Shown here piece after piece: positions 8,439 through 18,640 of a stretch of 64,000 bases of DNA. The stretch's first letter is position 1. Every line of letters begins with the position of its first letter. Under the pieces are notes generated by a model that worked only from the letters and a program-made list of their open reading frames with translations, ran no database searches and had not been told where the DNA came from. Source of the DNA: Candidatus Latescibacterota bacterium (GTDB taxonomy: Bacteria > Krumholzibacteriota > Krumholzibacteriia > WVZY01); assembly GCA_011772205.1 (NCBI GenBank), contig WVZY01000071.1:1-64000 (forward strand). The letters run 5' to 3'. A program made the translations under genes and the position numbers.

Positions 8439-10589
8439 CTATGCTCCATCAGCGCGCAACAGTAATTGTGCCAGCAACAAGGTCCTTTGTATGAGACTAA
8501 TTCGTTTAACACATTCGTGCGGCGTGTATAAATTCCTTGCCATTGGTCCCAGACCGCAAATTACAGCGGTTTTTCCCGTTACCAATCCGCCGACTGACGG
8601 CCACGCCGATGACTCACTTTGAATATCGATTTCCCATTCAGCGGCGGTCTGCAGAATTGCTTTCGCAAGCTGCTTGTTTGCCAGTCGATCTTTCATAGGA
8701 GGTCTATCGGATACTATCTTCAGATCCCACCGAACCACGTTCTTGCCGAGTGCCTCGCGAATGCGCTTTTCCAATCCATCGGCTTTCTTTGCATCCAGAT
8801 AACTCATTAGCAGAGTAGCGTCGATCCGATGAGGAACGAGCAACGGGAAACCCACTACCTTAACATCGACAGCCGCTACAGAGAGACGATCTTTTCTCGA
8901 TGCGAGTTTTGAAATCGCTCCGAGCTTTTCGCCAAACCAAAGAAGCGCTTCCGGCTGTTTGATCGCCTGCCCCATTCTCCTCGGCCGCCCTTCGATGTGC
9001 AGTGCGTATTTCCGCTGTCCTCGCCGCTGATGGATGAAACAGTCGCCTGCGATCCCTGGACGAAGAACGATAACTTGCTTCGCACGCGCCGCAGCACGGC
9101 GTATCACTTCCTTGCTGTATAATGCATCCCTTCCTTCGTCTATATAGAACAGTACTCCGAGGCGACGGTTCCGCAGCTGTCTTTGAGCGCGTATAGATTG
9201 TAGTGCAAACTCCAGCATGACCAGCGGTGCTCTAGAAATCCCGACTCCCTCCCCATACAACCATTCGGGCTCCAACCGGAACGCCTCTACCGGAGACTCC
9301 CTGGGTATTGGAACATCGAGGTGAAGCACGAGAAGGGTTCCAGCATCCAATCCTTTCTTCGTCTGCCACGTCCACGCGGAATGCTCGTTGGATAGCTCCT
9401 CCTGCGGAGCCAATCCCAACTGCTCCAGCACCACTTCGAACTTCTTGCGAGCTTCCCGCAATCCCACCGGATCGGATGTTCGGCTGGATAGCCGGATCCA
9501 TTCCCTCAAACGCTTCTCGATCCGGTCACGACGCTGAGTGATATAGGAGAAAACAAATCTACCCGGATCCTGAATCTTCCGCGGGATCTCTGGGGGATGG
9601 GGCGTTCCGAAATAACGGGCGCTTGCCACGTCGACAAGGCGATTGACAAGTGCGGCATAATCCAGTCCTGCTGCCTTAGCAGCATGCGTATATGACCCGT
9701 GTTCTCCAAGACTCGGCAAGCTGTTTACCTCGAGTACATAAAGTCTACCTTCATGATCGAGGCGCATGTCCACGCGTGCGCAGTCGAAGCAGCCTAATGC
9801 GGAAAAAGCATCTCGGGCGATCTTCTGTGCCTTTTCAAGCTGGGCCTTCGATAAACGTGCAGGACAATGCACACGGATGCTGCGATTGGAAGTCCCCGTT
9901 TTATCCTCATACCGGTAGATCTTTGGACCTGTTCGACCGAAATTAATCTCGGCGGCAGGCAGCACCTCGACAGGACTGTTGCCAATAAGGCCGACGTTTA
10001 TCTCACGGCCGGCGACGTATCTCTCCACGAGTACAGGTTGGGAAAATTTATTGAAGATATTATCTGCAGCTTCGCGGAGTTCCTTCAGGTTTCTCACTAT
10101 TCGGATGCCAAATGACACTGCCTCGTTCTTCGGCTTCACGATTAAAGGATAATCGAGTTCAGGGGGATCGAATCCTCTTTCCTTTAGAACGGCGAATTCT
10201 GGAGTTGGAATTCCATGCTGACTGAAGATTATTTTGGAAACAACCTTGTCGAGGGCGAGAGAGTGGGCCAGTGGGCCGGAGCCGACGTAGGGGATGCCCA
10301 CCATCTCGAGTATGCTCGGCACATGCGTGTAACGTGCCTGACCCTGGATACCGTAGGATAAATTGAAAACCATCCCCGGATTTTCACCCCTCAGTACCCG
10401 CGGCATGAACTGTTCGAGTTTATCCACGAGCTCCTTATCACCCTCGATCGCGACTGCTTGATGGCCTCCCGATTTGAGGGCGTCGAGGATTCGCCGAATC
10501 GTTTTTAAGCCTATCTTCTCCTGATTGGGTATCCCGAAAAGATTAATGACACTCTTGCTGTCTCGGTTATAGACTACTGCGACTTTCAT
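8439..10589 (-). CDS. Fused D-Ala-D-Ala ligase-like ATP-grasp and M20 peptidase-like protein
   Basis: Residues 1-330 form an ATP-grasp ligase of the D-alanine:D-alanine type: Y-V-G-S-G-P-L-A-H-S-L-A-L-D-K, the nucleotide strand L-I-V-K-P-K-N-E, E-R-Y-V-A-G-R-E-I-N, and the metal-binding end V-L-E-V-N-S-L-P. Residues 340-716 resemble the M20 zinc carboxypeptidase family: L-V-L-H-L-D in place of the G-H-x-D motif, G-E-G-V-G-I-S-R-A-P where a G-x-G-x-x-D-x-K-G is expected, Y-I-D-E-G-R-D-A in place of the E-E motif, and a late T-P-H-E histidine. The bridging Asp and the catalytic Glu pair look altered, so that half may bind rather than cut. It is the first gene of a two-gene unit with gamma-glutamyltransferase. 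Together they suggest making and breaking an unusual amide, possibly a gamma-glutamyl or D-amino-acid peptide; this is inference. Confidence 0.85.
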   Translation of the reverse strand: MKVAVVYNRDSKSVINLFGIPNQEKIGLKTIRRILDALKSGGHQAVAIEGDKELVDKLEQFMPRVLRGENPGMVFNLSYGIQGQARYTHVPSILEMVGIPYVGSGPLAHSLALDKVVSKIIFSQHGIPTPEFAVLKERGFDPPELDYPLIVKPKNEAVSFGIRIVRNLKELREAADNIFNKFSQPVLVERYVAGREINVGLIGNSPVEVLPAAEINFGRTGPKIYRYEDKTGTSNRSIRVHCPARLSKAQLEKAQKIARDAFSALGCFDCARVDMRLDHEGRLYVLEVNSLPSLGEHGSYTHAAKAAGLDYAALVNRLVDVASARYFGTPHPPEIPRKIQDPGRFVFSYITQRRDRIEKRLREWIRLSSRTSDPVGLREARKKFEVVLEQLGLAPQEELSNEHSAWTWQTKKGLDAGTLLVLHLDVPIPRESPVEAFRLEPEWLYGEGVGISRAPLVMLEFALQSIRAQRQLRNRRLGVLFYIDEGRDALYSKEVIRRAAARAKQVIVLRPGIAGDCFIHQRRGQRKYALHIEGRPRRMGQAIKQPEALLWFGEKLGAISKLASRKDRLSVAAVDVKVVGFPLLVPHRIDATLLMSYLDAKKADGLEKRIREALGKNVVRWDLKIVSDRPPMKDRLANKQLAKAILQTAAEWEIDIQSESSAWPSVGGLVTGKTAVICGLGPMARNLYTPHECVKRISLIQRTLLLAQLLLRADGA

Positions 10590-11051
10590 GCTTCCTCTTT
10601 TAATAATTGGTTATAAATATATCACAATCGTGACACTACTGTATATGTGATCCATAAATTTCTTTCTGTTTAATTGTGCTTACAAGACCATATTTCCCTC
10701 CCCTGCGTAGCTTTGCCAGTTCATAGCTTACTAGTGAAGCAGCACTAATAAAAAATGCCTTGGCGTGCACAATCGCCAAATATCAGGTAAGAAGCCTTGC
10801 ATGATACAATTACTGATTGAATCTTGGCTTCTGTATGCTACTCCCATCACAGAAACTCGTCCAGTTATCCTCTAGGCAATTGAAAATACTGGTTTTAGCC
10901 CAAGTTTTAGCACAATTCAGATGAGATTATAACCATTAAAGGTTAAGATAATAATGCCAAATTTTGGCACTTTGCCGAGGTCAAAAGCATAATATATTTA
11001 TAAGGCGCAATTGTTTTTTCCCCCGGCTTCCCAGAAGCCTTCTCTTCCGCA
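10590..11051. promoter_or_regulatory. AT-rich divergent intergenic region with short repeats
   Basis: This 460-base region separates the fusion gene (minus) from the TamA-like gene (plus). It holds a TCAC-AATC-GTGA palindrome at 10622-10633, about 33 bases before the fusion gene start, an imperfect 12-base tandem repeat at 10892-10915, and a TGCCAA-ATT-TTGGCA palindrome at 10955-10969. A plausible plus-strand promoter is TTGCCG followed by TAATAT near 10972-10998. No gene is seen. Confidence 0.5.
10892..10915 (+). repeat. 12-base tandem repeat, two copies
   Basis: GTTTTAGCCCAA is followed directly by GTTTTAGCACAA, differing at one position. It lies about 40 bases upstream of a perfect TGCCAA/TTGGCA palindrome, suggesting protein-binding sites controlling the TamA-like gene. 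Confidence 0.6.
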
Positions 11052-12872
11052 ATGATAAAGAAGATCGCGCGAAGCACCCTTCAATATGCTCTGGTGTTGG
11101 TTCTTGCACATCAATGCTCTAGTTTTGCATTCGCCCAAGGCTCACTGGAAGCTGACAATTACAAGGGATGGAGACTCTCTTCTCTCGAGATCGAAGGTTT
11201 GGATAAAGGTCTGACTTCTGAGCTCAAGCGGGGTTTGGTGATTCCCAGCCAATTTTCGCGCTTTCGGAGACGCGGGCCTGTCTTCTATCCAAAAAGTCTC
11301 ACTGAAGATATAAAGCGAGCACAACTGTTCCTCGCTAGACGCGGCTTTCCCTATGCAACGATCAAGCCTAGATTCGAGCCGCACCCTACGAAGGAAACAT
11401 TTTCCTTGATTTTTAATATAATTCCCGGATCTCCGGTTGCGATCGAATCTATTACATTAGAAGGATTTCCATCATCAGTTGAAAGTGCGGCGCGTGTTAC
11501 GCCTGGCCTAGGTAAGGGAGACGTATTTTCAGAGATTCGTGTAGAACGGACGAGGGCTTCTCTGGAGTCGATGCTCAAGCATGCGGGCTTCGCACATGCA
11601 CGTGTCACCACAGATCTGTGGAGGATTGATTCCACGCACGTGAAGCTCGGCTTCGATGCGGAACCGGGAGCCATGTACTTGATTGATGACATCCTTGTTG
11701 AAGGTGCAAATCAGGATTTGGTTCCTCTGATTCGAAAAACCTCAGGAGTAAAAAGAGGCGCACGATACTCCCCGCTCATCCTGCAGGAGGCGCAAGACAA
11801 TCTCCGCTTACTCGATTTGTTCCGGCAGATCCGCCTGACAACTCAAGAAGCTGCACCAGACTCGCTGGATGTGCTTGCAGACCTCGTCCTTCGAAAGCCG
11901 AGGTCGTTCGAAACAGGAATCGGCTACTGGACGGACGACCAGATCCGCGTTCGTGCGAACTGGATTCACCGTAATCTCTTCCGGGCAGGGCGGGGATTTT
12001 CAGTCGGAGGATCCGCTTCCAGGTTTTTGCAGACGGCCAATGTTTCTCTGTGGTGGCCGGCGCTCATAGGGGCGCGCACGCGTGAGGTGCTATCTGCAAA
12101 AGTCGAGAGTCAGCTCGAAGACAGCTATGATCTTCTAAGCATCGGAGGAGAATTATCATCTATCTACCGGCATTCCCTTGCTACGACGATGCGTTTCGGC
12201 ATTTCCGTATCCAACGTCGATGTCTCGATCGATACGGAAATGAGCGATGCATTCATTGAGCAAGGTGGATTGCTCACTGTCGTTTCTTTTCGATGGACTC
12301 GCAGCAGCGTCGATAATCGAGTATCCCCAAAAAGCGGAACGACAACTTGGGTGCACACGGAATGGGCACCCAACGGATTCGTATCCGAGAACCACTTCTT
12401 ATCTTTAGAGACCTCCGGCGCCCTTTTCAGACCATTGTCGAATCGTACCGTTTTGGCCATCCGGATCGCCGGGGGCATTGCTTCACCCACTGGCGAATCA
12501 TTAGACCTCCTGCCGAACAAACGCTTCTATTCGGGTGGCGCCAGCTCGATGCGCGGCTTCAAAAGAAAGAAGCTTGGCCCATTGGATACGAACGGTTTTC
12601 CTCTGGGCGGCGAAATAAAGCTGGAGGCATCCGTCGAATTGCGCACTCCGCTGGTGTGGCGGTTCCGCGGGGCGCTATTTATAGATGCAGGTCAAGTGTG
12701 GCGGTACATCGAGGACATCTCGGCTGATGATTTAGAAATTGCATCTGGCCCCGGTTTGAGGCTGCAAACGCCGGTGGGACCCGTTCGTGCCGATCTCGCT
12801 CGTCGGGTGAGAAAAACGGAGGCCACCCAGCCGCTGTGGGTGTTTCATTTGTCCATTGGATATCCGTTCTGA
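11052..12872 (+). CDS. TamA/BamA-like Omp85 outer-membrane assembly protein
   Basis: A 606-residue Omp85-superfamily protein with a Sec signal peptide (cleavage near F-A-F-A-Q, residue 29). POTRA domains fill about residues 40-290, with G-x-x-Y-S at the end of a POTRA. The C-terminal 16-strand barrel-type region carries the conserved G-G-A-S-S-M-R-G-F-K-R loop, the Omp85 'VRGY/F' signature that enters the barrel. The chain ends in an aromatic residue (Y-P-F), as outer-membrane barrels do. TamA works with TamB in inserting outer-membrane proteins and moving lipids. The TamB-like gene follows at once, which supports TamA over BamA or a two-partner transporter. Confidence 0.88.
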   Translation: MIKKIARSTLQYALVLVLAHQCSSFAFAQGSLEADNYKGWRLSSLEIEGLDKGLTSELKRGLVIPSQFSRFRRRGPVFYPKSLTEDIKRAQLFLARRGFPYATIKPRFEPHPTKETFSLIFNIIPGSPVAIESITLEGFPSSVESAARVTPGLGKGDVFSEIRVERTRASLESMLKHAGFAHARVTTDLWRIDSTHVKLGFDAEPGAMYLIDDILVEGANQDLVPLIRKTSGVKRGARYSPLILQEAQDNLRLLDLFRQIRLTTQEAAPDSLDVLADLVLRKPRSFETGIGYWTDDQIRVRANWIHRNLFRAGRGFSVGGSASRFLQTANVSLWWPALIGARTREVLSAKVESQLEDSYDLLSIGGELSSIYRHSLATTMRFGISVSNVDVSIDTEMSDAFIEQGGLLTVVSFRWTRSSVDNRVSPKSGTTTWVHTEWAPNGFVSENHFLSLETSGALFRPLSNRTVLAIRIAGGIASPTGESLDLLPNKRFYSGGASSMRGFKRKKLGPLDTNGFPLGGEIKLEASVELRTPLVWRFRGALFIDAGQVWRYIEDISADDLEIASGPGLRLQTPVGPVRADLARRVRKTEATQPLWVFHLSIGYPF

Positions 12873-12924
12873 GGGGATGCCAACAATTGCCCGTAAAGAT
12901 ATCCGATCCAATGGTAGAAGCGCA

Positions 12925-15900
12925 ATGAGCCAACAAAACAAGAAGACTCGAAAAGCAGTGAAAATTTTAATAATCATTGGCATTGCATTCGTTGGGATCG
13001 GATTGATGCTCATCCTCCTTTTTAACATAAGGCCCGTGCGCAATCAGTTGCTAGCCTGGATTCTAAATAAGGCTGATGCATCAATGACCGGCACGATACA
13101 AGTGGGTGAGGCAATGTGGTCTTCGCCCGGCACGATTGAACTATCGAATTTAATCTGGACAGACGAAAGCGATACGCTTCTTTCAGCTGATCGCTTTATC
13201 ATTGCCGTGAAGCTGCTGCCACTATTTAAAAGGGACGCGAGAATTACAGAGCTAATCCTAGAGGGGCTTTCGGCCGATGTGCCATCTATCCGCAATCGCA
13301 TGCCATACACAGCACCGAGCAAGAACAACTCTGAAAAACGTTCTATCTTGAACTTGCTTCTGCGCAAAGGATCTGTACCAGGCCTGCCCTCGATCTCGGT
13401 CGGCAGCTTGAGAATCGCGGGCAGGGCTATCGATATCGATGAAAAGACATTACTGAGCGCTTTGGATATCTCTGCAAGCTTTGATCTCTCCCGAGGGCGT
13501 GCACCCAAGTTCCATTTGAATCGGCTCTCAGTGATCGACAGCGTTATTGGCTGGAGGATCGATCACGCCCATGCAGAGATAAACCTGGAGCATGGCAGGA
13601 TGGAAGGCAGTGGCAAGGGACGTTTCGCACCCGGCTGGCCATTTTATTTATCTCTGAGTTCCCCGAAAGAAAATCGATTTTTGCTGACAGTATCGCTGCG
13701 TGATGGATTTGCGCCCCCCGATGCACCCGGTTTGACCATAAACGCTCAAATTGAACGGCTTGGGTTCGACTTGCAAACAGTGAAATTCGAAATGCTCTTG
13801 AAGTCTCCGGACACCGACGATCTGATCCGGATACCAGATCTTGTAGAGCGACTAAAAGCTACCAATCCATTGGAAGGGATAACTACCTCGATCGATGGAT
13901 CGTTGCGATTCCGACCTGCTCTCTCAGGCGTTGCAACAATCGATGTGAACCAGAATGCATGGTTGCAGGGCGCACATGCGAGGCTCGATTTTCAAAGGCA
14001 ACGATTTCATGTGGACTCACTCTGGGTAAGCCTGCCCGATCTCGCAGCAAATGGAAACGCTGCGCTGGCAAATGATTCCATCAGAGCACGGATCGAGACG
14101 AACGTCCGGGGGATGCAATGGCTGCTCAACATTCTGCCTCGCTTCCGAGCTCCGGATGCGCTGCGCGCTGACGCAGTTATGACAATGAATGGGAAAATAG
14201 ACGCTCCGCATACCAAACTTCAAATCAATGCAAAGGCCCATAAGGGTGCGTTCGAACTCGAATCCCTCAACATTGATGCCGAGCTACCCGGCGACCGCAG
14301 TCTTCCGGCCATGCTTCGACTGGAAGCCGAAGCTCGGGATTTAGCGCTTTCGACGAACGCGGATATTGAATGGCGCGGCAAACAAACCATCCATCTCGCT
14401 CCGCTCGTCCTGCAGGAAGCCTCGGATCGGAAGCGGCGAGGCCTTTATGGAGCGAAAACGGGTCGAATCGAATACAAAAATGGATCTCTATCCGTCGACA
14501 ACCTGAGCGTCATTGGAATTCTTGGCAATGTTCGCATGGATGGAAAAATCGACAAGAACATGCGGGGATCTTATCGAATACAGTGCACCTGGCCTCGGTT
14601 GCCAGAAATATCCACTCGATTCCTCGAATTGCCTCCGGCTCACGTGGATTCACTTCGCGCTCGCTGGCGGATGGACGCCCCATTTTTCTTGAACATCAAT
14701 GGCCGGGTGGCCTCTACAGGGGGATTCCCAAAAAGTCGAGCTACGGGCACCCTCGCACTGCCGGGACCGAGGGTATTCACCGAACTGTTTCCCCAGGATG
14801 CCCGGCTCGACGATCTTGGGTCGCTCCGGGGCAATCTCGCGCTTGAAATAGCCCAATCCCACGATGGGCCTCGGTATAGTTTTTCCCTTGATCTGAATCC
14901 GACCGAGTGGATCGACTCCTCGGCAATCGTGTTTCACGGACAAGGGCGCACCCTCGAAATCGATTCCGTTGGTATCGCATTCGAAGACGTAGATCTTGGA
15001 GTCGAGGGCACGCTGAAAAATAATGTGTCGGATGTAAGAGGCAAGTTGAACGTGCAGAGCGCCCGGTTGCTCCATCGTCTGAATCCCCGGAACGAGGATT
15101 TGGACATCAGCATTCTTGCTCGGGCGGTGCTAAAAGGAAAAACTGCATCACCGGATCTATCCTCATCTTTCATCGCGAGTTTGTCTGGACCCAATTATCG
15201 CATCCCGAAATTTTCTGGGAACGTGCAATGGTCGGACAGCGGCTTTGCAGCGGAGATCAATGCCCTGGAAGGATTGATGGCGTCGACTCTGCATCTGGCT
15301 GAATTTAGCTCTACCTATAGATCGTCCGTGAACCAAAAATCCATGTTTCCAGGCCGATTTATTCTCCATATGCGCGGAGAAGGACTCGATTACGTTCACT
15401 CAGCAACCATTGATAGAAAAACAGACCTGTGGACACTTCAATGTGACTCTTTGAAGCTAGCACTCCGCAACCGGGACATCCGCACTTCCCGACCCTTCTG
15501 CATCAGCTACTCGCCCGAGAAATACAAGATAGAAGTAGAGGATTTTCATCTGGCAGGCACACTCGGAAGTATCCGTGCATCTGGATATGCCGGATCGGAC
15601 AGCGCAGACTTGACAATCGATGCCGATGAGACGCTCCCCGAAGTACCTCCCTCTCTCAAAATGCCTCCAGAACTCTGGCCTGATCGATTTACCGCTCGCT
15701 TGATTATCGGTCACAAAAACCGCCTGAGTGCTTTTGCGAACGTACGGGGGTTGATATTCCCAGATAATCGGCGCCCCGAAGTTACGATGAATGTCTTAGC
15801 CAGAAATGACACCATCGATGCAGTGCTATCGGTAACCGATAAAAGCGATTCCATTGCCACTATCAAGCTTCTCCTCCCCATATCGCTATCAGTATTACCA

Positions 15901-17478
15901 CCCAAGGCGGAAGCTCGAGATGGAAATGTTCATTGCGAGGCTTTACTGAATGATGTCCCCCTTCCAACGGGAGGATTCAAACAATATGCATCGGCATCCC
16001 AAATTGCCCGTCTCAACGGCCGCCTGCACGTCGAAGGCCAGTCGAGCCACCCATCTGCATCCATGAAAGCGTGCATCACGTTTCCAGCATGGCCGAAGTT
16101 ATCGGCATACAGATTGGATTTCGAAGCAAGCCTTGCTCCCAAGAGAACAACTCTTGTTGCTCCCGGCCAAAACAGCGGCGATGATACTCGGCAATCTCCA
16201 GAGCAAAAACCAGATCACAACGATGGGCTGCGAGGTTCTATGACTTTGAGCAGGCAGAATCAAATGTTGTTGCGAACACGTTTTGATTACCCTTTGGCTT
16301 GGTCGCTTTTTCCGCCACTAATGGAACCCGATAGGAACCGCGAAATGCAGCTCCATCTCAAATCAGAGGAACTTGACTTATCGGATTTTGATGGTTTTCT
16401 CCCTCCAAATGTTGGGCTTGAAGGCCAGGGAAAAATCGACTTTGCTGCTTCCGGCCCCATAGATTGCCCCAACCTGAACGGTGAATTTGCAGTTCGCCAG
16501 CTGAGAATCAATCTCGCTGATGGCACGCGTGTATCCGCTCAAGCGGACATTCGATTCCAAGGAACTGCTAAGCGTCCTTCTTTAACGGGGAATATCGAAA
16601 TTCAAAATGGTATTTTACGCATTCCTGATCCGCCGAAGAATTTTCATCCAAAAGAAGGAACGGCAATCCTCTGGGAACAACAACCCCCAGGATCCGAAAA
16701 GCAACAACCGCACGAAACCGGACGCGGAAAATCAAAATCCAGAAAAAAAGAGACTGATATCGAAATTGCTGCGGACGTTACCATCAAAATTCCTTCTGGA
16801 CTTTGGATCCGCGGTCAGGGGCTCGGCGTTGAACTCTCCGGTGAGCTGCGTATAGTTCAGAAGGGTTCTTACCCAACGCTCACGGGCAACTTGCGTGCCG
16901 TTAGAGGCCACCTGGTCTTTATCGGCCGGACATTCCAGATGGAACGCGGTTCTGTTGTTTTCTACGGCGAGGATGAGGTGAATCCATCACTGAACATCGC
17001 CATGTCAAGCAACGTGGAAGGAACTCTCATCCGTGTCGCTTTTCGCGGCACGCTTCAAAAGCCCGAGCTTGTCCTGACATCAGAACCCGAGATGACGGAG
17101 GGTGACATCATGTCCGTTCTTCTGTTCGGAAAATCACTCGAAGAGCTCGATCACGACCAGATGAACTTGCTTCAGCGACGGGCCAGCGACATTGTGACTT
17201 CTTTTGGCCTGGCGCAGCTTGAATCTCGTTTGTCACGTCAATTGGGCGTCGATATGGTCAGTTTTCGAAAAGGAAGCAGAGACGACAAACGCACGTCTGT
17301 GATAATAGGCAAATATATAAGCCGTCGAGCACTGCTGAAATACGAACAGGTCCTCGAAGAGCAGGCGAGCTTCTTTGTGAATCTGGAATACTTTCTGACC
17401 AGGAATTTCAAGATTGAAACGCTTCTCGGGAAACAAAATCAATCTGGCATCGAATTCGATTGGTCCAAAGAGTATTGA
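12925..17478 (+). CDS. TamB-like translocation/assembly module protein (DUF490)
   Basis: A very long protein (about 1,517 residues) with one N-terminal membrane anchor (I-L-I-I-I-G-I-A-F-V-G-I-G-L) and a long, beta-rich, repetitive periplasmic part, as in AsmA/TamB bridge proteins that carry lipids between membranes. The last 300 residues match the TamB C-terminal domain: G-N-L-R-A-V-R-G, F-Q-M-E-R-G-S-V-V-F-Y-G, and E-G-D-I-M-S-V-L-L-F-G-K near the end. I chose the ATG at 12925 because the anchor then begins after about 15 residues. ATG 12877 (behind GAGGGG, but with almost no spacing) and a start at 12856 overlapping the TamA-like gene are alternatives. Confidence 0.88.
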   Translation: MSQQNKKTRKAVKILIIIGIAFVGIGLMLILLFNIRPVRNQLLAWILNKADASMTGTIQVGEAMWSSPGTIELSNLIWTDESDTLLSADRFIIAVKLLPLFKRDARITELILEGLSADVPSIRNRMPYTAPSKNNSEKRSILNLLLRKGSVPGLPSISVGSLRIAGRAIDIDEKTLLSALDISASFDLSRGRAPKFHLNRLSVIDSVIGWRIDHAHAEINLEHGRMEGSGKGRFAPGWPFYLSLSSPKENRFLLTVSLRDGFAPPDAPGLTINAQIERLGFDLQTVKFEMLLKSPDTDDLIRIPDLVERLKATNPLEGITTSIDGSLRFRPALSGVATIDVNQNAWLQGAHARLDFQRQRFHVDSLWVSLPDLAANGNAALANDSIRARIETNVRGMQWLLNILPRFRAPDALRADAVMTMNGKIDAPHTKLQINAKAHKGAFELESLNIDAELPGDRSLPAMLRLEAEARDLALSTNADIEWRGKQTIHLAPLVLQEASDRKRRGLYGAKTGRIEYKNGSLSVDNLSVIGILGNVRMDGKIDKNMRGSYRIQCTWPRLPEISTRFLELPPAHVDSLRARWRMDAPFFLNINGRVASTGGFPKSRATGTLALPGPRVFTELFPQDARLDDLGSLRGNLALEIAQSHDGPRYSFSLDLNPTEWIDSSAIVFHGQGRTLEIDSVGIAFEDVDLGVEGTLKNNVSDVRGKLNVQSARLLHRLNPRNEDLDISILARAVLKGKTASPDLSSSFIASLSGPNYRIPKFSGNVQWSDSGFAAEINALEGLMASTLHLAEFSSTYRSSVNQKSMFPGRFILHMRGEGLDYVHSATIDRKTDLWTLQCDSLKLALRNRDIRTSRPFCISYSPEKYKIEVEDFHLAGTLGSIRASGYAGSDSADLTIDADETLPEVPPSLKMPPELWPDRFTARLIIGHKNRLSAFANVRGLIFPDNRRPEVTMNVLARNDTIDAVLSVTDKSDSIATIKLLLPISLSVLPPKAEARDGNVHCEALLNDVPLPTGGFKQYASASQIARLNGRLHVEGQSSHPSASMKACITFPAWPKLSAYRLDFEASLAPKRTTLVAPGQNSGDDTRQSPEQKPDHNDGLRGSMTLSRQNQMLLRTRFDYPLAWSLFPPLMEPDRNREMQLHLKSEELDLSDFDGFLPPNVGLEGQGKIDFAASGPIDCPNLNGEFAVRQLRINLADGTRVSAQADIRFQGTAKRPSLTGNIEIQNGILRIPDPPKNFHPKEGTAILWEQQPPGSEKQQPHETGRGKSKSRKKETDIEIAADVTIKIPSGLWIRGQGLGVELSGELRIVQKGSYPTLTGNLRAVRGHLVFIGRTFQMERGSVVFYGEDEVNPSLNIAMSSNVEGTLIRVAFRGTLQKPELVLTSEPEMTEGDIMSVLLFGKSLEELDHDQMNLLQRRASDIVTSFGLAQLESRLSRQLGVDMVSFRKGSRDDKRTSVIIGKYISRRALLKYEQVLEEQASFFVNLEYFLTRNFKIETLLGKQNQSGIEFDWSKEY

Positions 17479-17697
17479 TGAATTCTCGGTCGAGTTTGAT
17501 ACCTAACGCATGCTGATAGTCGCTGAATTCTTCCCTTTAGCATCGATCCATTCTATTCACTCCTGCCATTGAAAATACGAAGCAGCCACGTGAGAATTTG
17601 TAATAGATTTTCAGTACGCAATGGATTATAAAGTAAAAAATGGAATGAGAGACGTATGTAGTTACTAGTTTCCCCTCTTTACCAAAGGAGGCCTTGG

Positions 17698-18576
17698 ATG
17701 AGTGATATTTTCCAGTTAGTGCGAGAAGTTTTGCAATACCGGCTTTTCGAGATATCCGGCACTGCCGTCAATCTGATGACTCTCCTCACTTTTGCATTGA
17801 TTATAGCTTTCACTTTTCTTATCTCTCACCTCCTGCAAAAGGCCCTCTACAGATTTTTCCGTACCCGTGGGGTAAAAGACGAAGCTTCTTTGGGAGTAAC
17901 GACTCGACTGCTGCACTATTTGATCTTGGCAATCGGTCTCGGCGTGGGTATTCACACACTGGGGATCAACTTGACAGCCCTCTTTGCTGCCGGTGCTATT
18001 TTTGCCGTAGGCATTGGATTCGCCATGCAGAATATCGCTCAAAATTTTGTATCGGGTATCATTCTCCTCGCCGAGAGAACGATAAAACCAAGTGATATTC
18101 TGGAAGTAGAGGGTCGGATCGTTCGAGTGGTCAGATTGGGCGCGCGAGCAACCGTGGCCCGCACGTTGGACGAGGAGGATCTCATCATCCCCAACTCCAT
18201 CCTGGTTCAGTCCGTCCTCAAAAACTACACCCTGCGGGATGCCTTGTACCGACTGAGGGCGCCCGTTGGCGTCATCTACGGTTCGGACATGGCATTAGTG
18301 AGGCAAGTCCTCGAAGAAACTGCCAGAGATCTGCCCTGGCGCGCTGAGGACACGGATCCCGTGGTATTTTTGACGGAATTCGGGGATTCCTCGGTGAATT
18401 TCGAGGTTTCCGTCTGGGTCGACAATCCATGGCAAATGCGAGGTCTCAGGTCAAAGCTGAATGAAGCGATTTGGTGGGGGCTAAAGGGCGCCGGCATCAC
18501 GATCGCCTTCCCGCAGTTGGACGTTCACTTCGATCCTCCGGTGGTCGAATCGCTGCGTACTATGAGCCGCTCATGA
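17698..18576 (+). CDS. MscS-family mechanosensitive ion channel
   Basis: A 292-residue small-conductance channel. Three membrane segments lie in the first 125 residues. The pore-lining TM3 is A-A-G-A-I-F-A-V-G-I-G-F-A-M-Q-N-I-A, with the Gly/Ala packing pattern and the following N-F-V-S-G of MscS. The beta domain has the family's I-I-P-N-S motif (about 165). Such channels open under membrane tension and release solutes in osmotic downshock. A textbook AAAGGAGG precedes the ATG. The gene converges on another MscS gene 64 bases away. Confidence 0.93.
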   Translation: MSDIFQLVREVLQYRLFEISGTAVNLMTLLTFALIIAFTFLISHLLQKALYRFFRTRGVKDEASLGVTTRLLHYLILAIGLGVGIHTLGINLTALFAAGAIFAVGIGFAMQNIAQNFVSGIILLAERTIKPSDILEVEGRIVRVVRLGARATVARTLDEEDLIIPNSILVQSVLKNYTLRDALYRLRAPVGVIYGSDMALVRQVLEETARDLPWRAEDTDPVVFLTEFGDSSVNFEVSVWVDNPWQMRGLRSKLNEAIWWGLKGAGITIAFPQLDVHFDPPVVESLRTMSRS

Positions 18577-18640
18577 AAAAGGGAATGCCTGCATTAGCAT
18601 GATTTACCGCGTTGCGCGATGATGACTTGTAAGCTTTGGC

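Noticed and set aside
10961-10980. Sigma-54-like TTGGCAC...TTTGC word upstream of the TamA-like gene
   Set aside because: The GG and GC elements are too close; a -24/-12 promoter needs ten bases between them.
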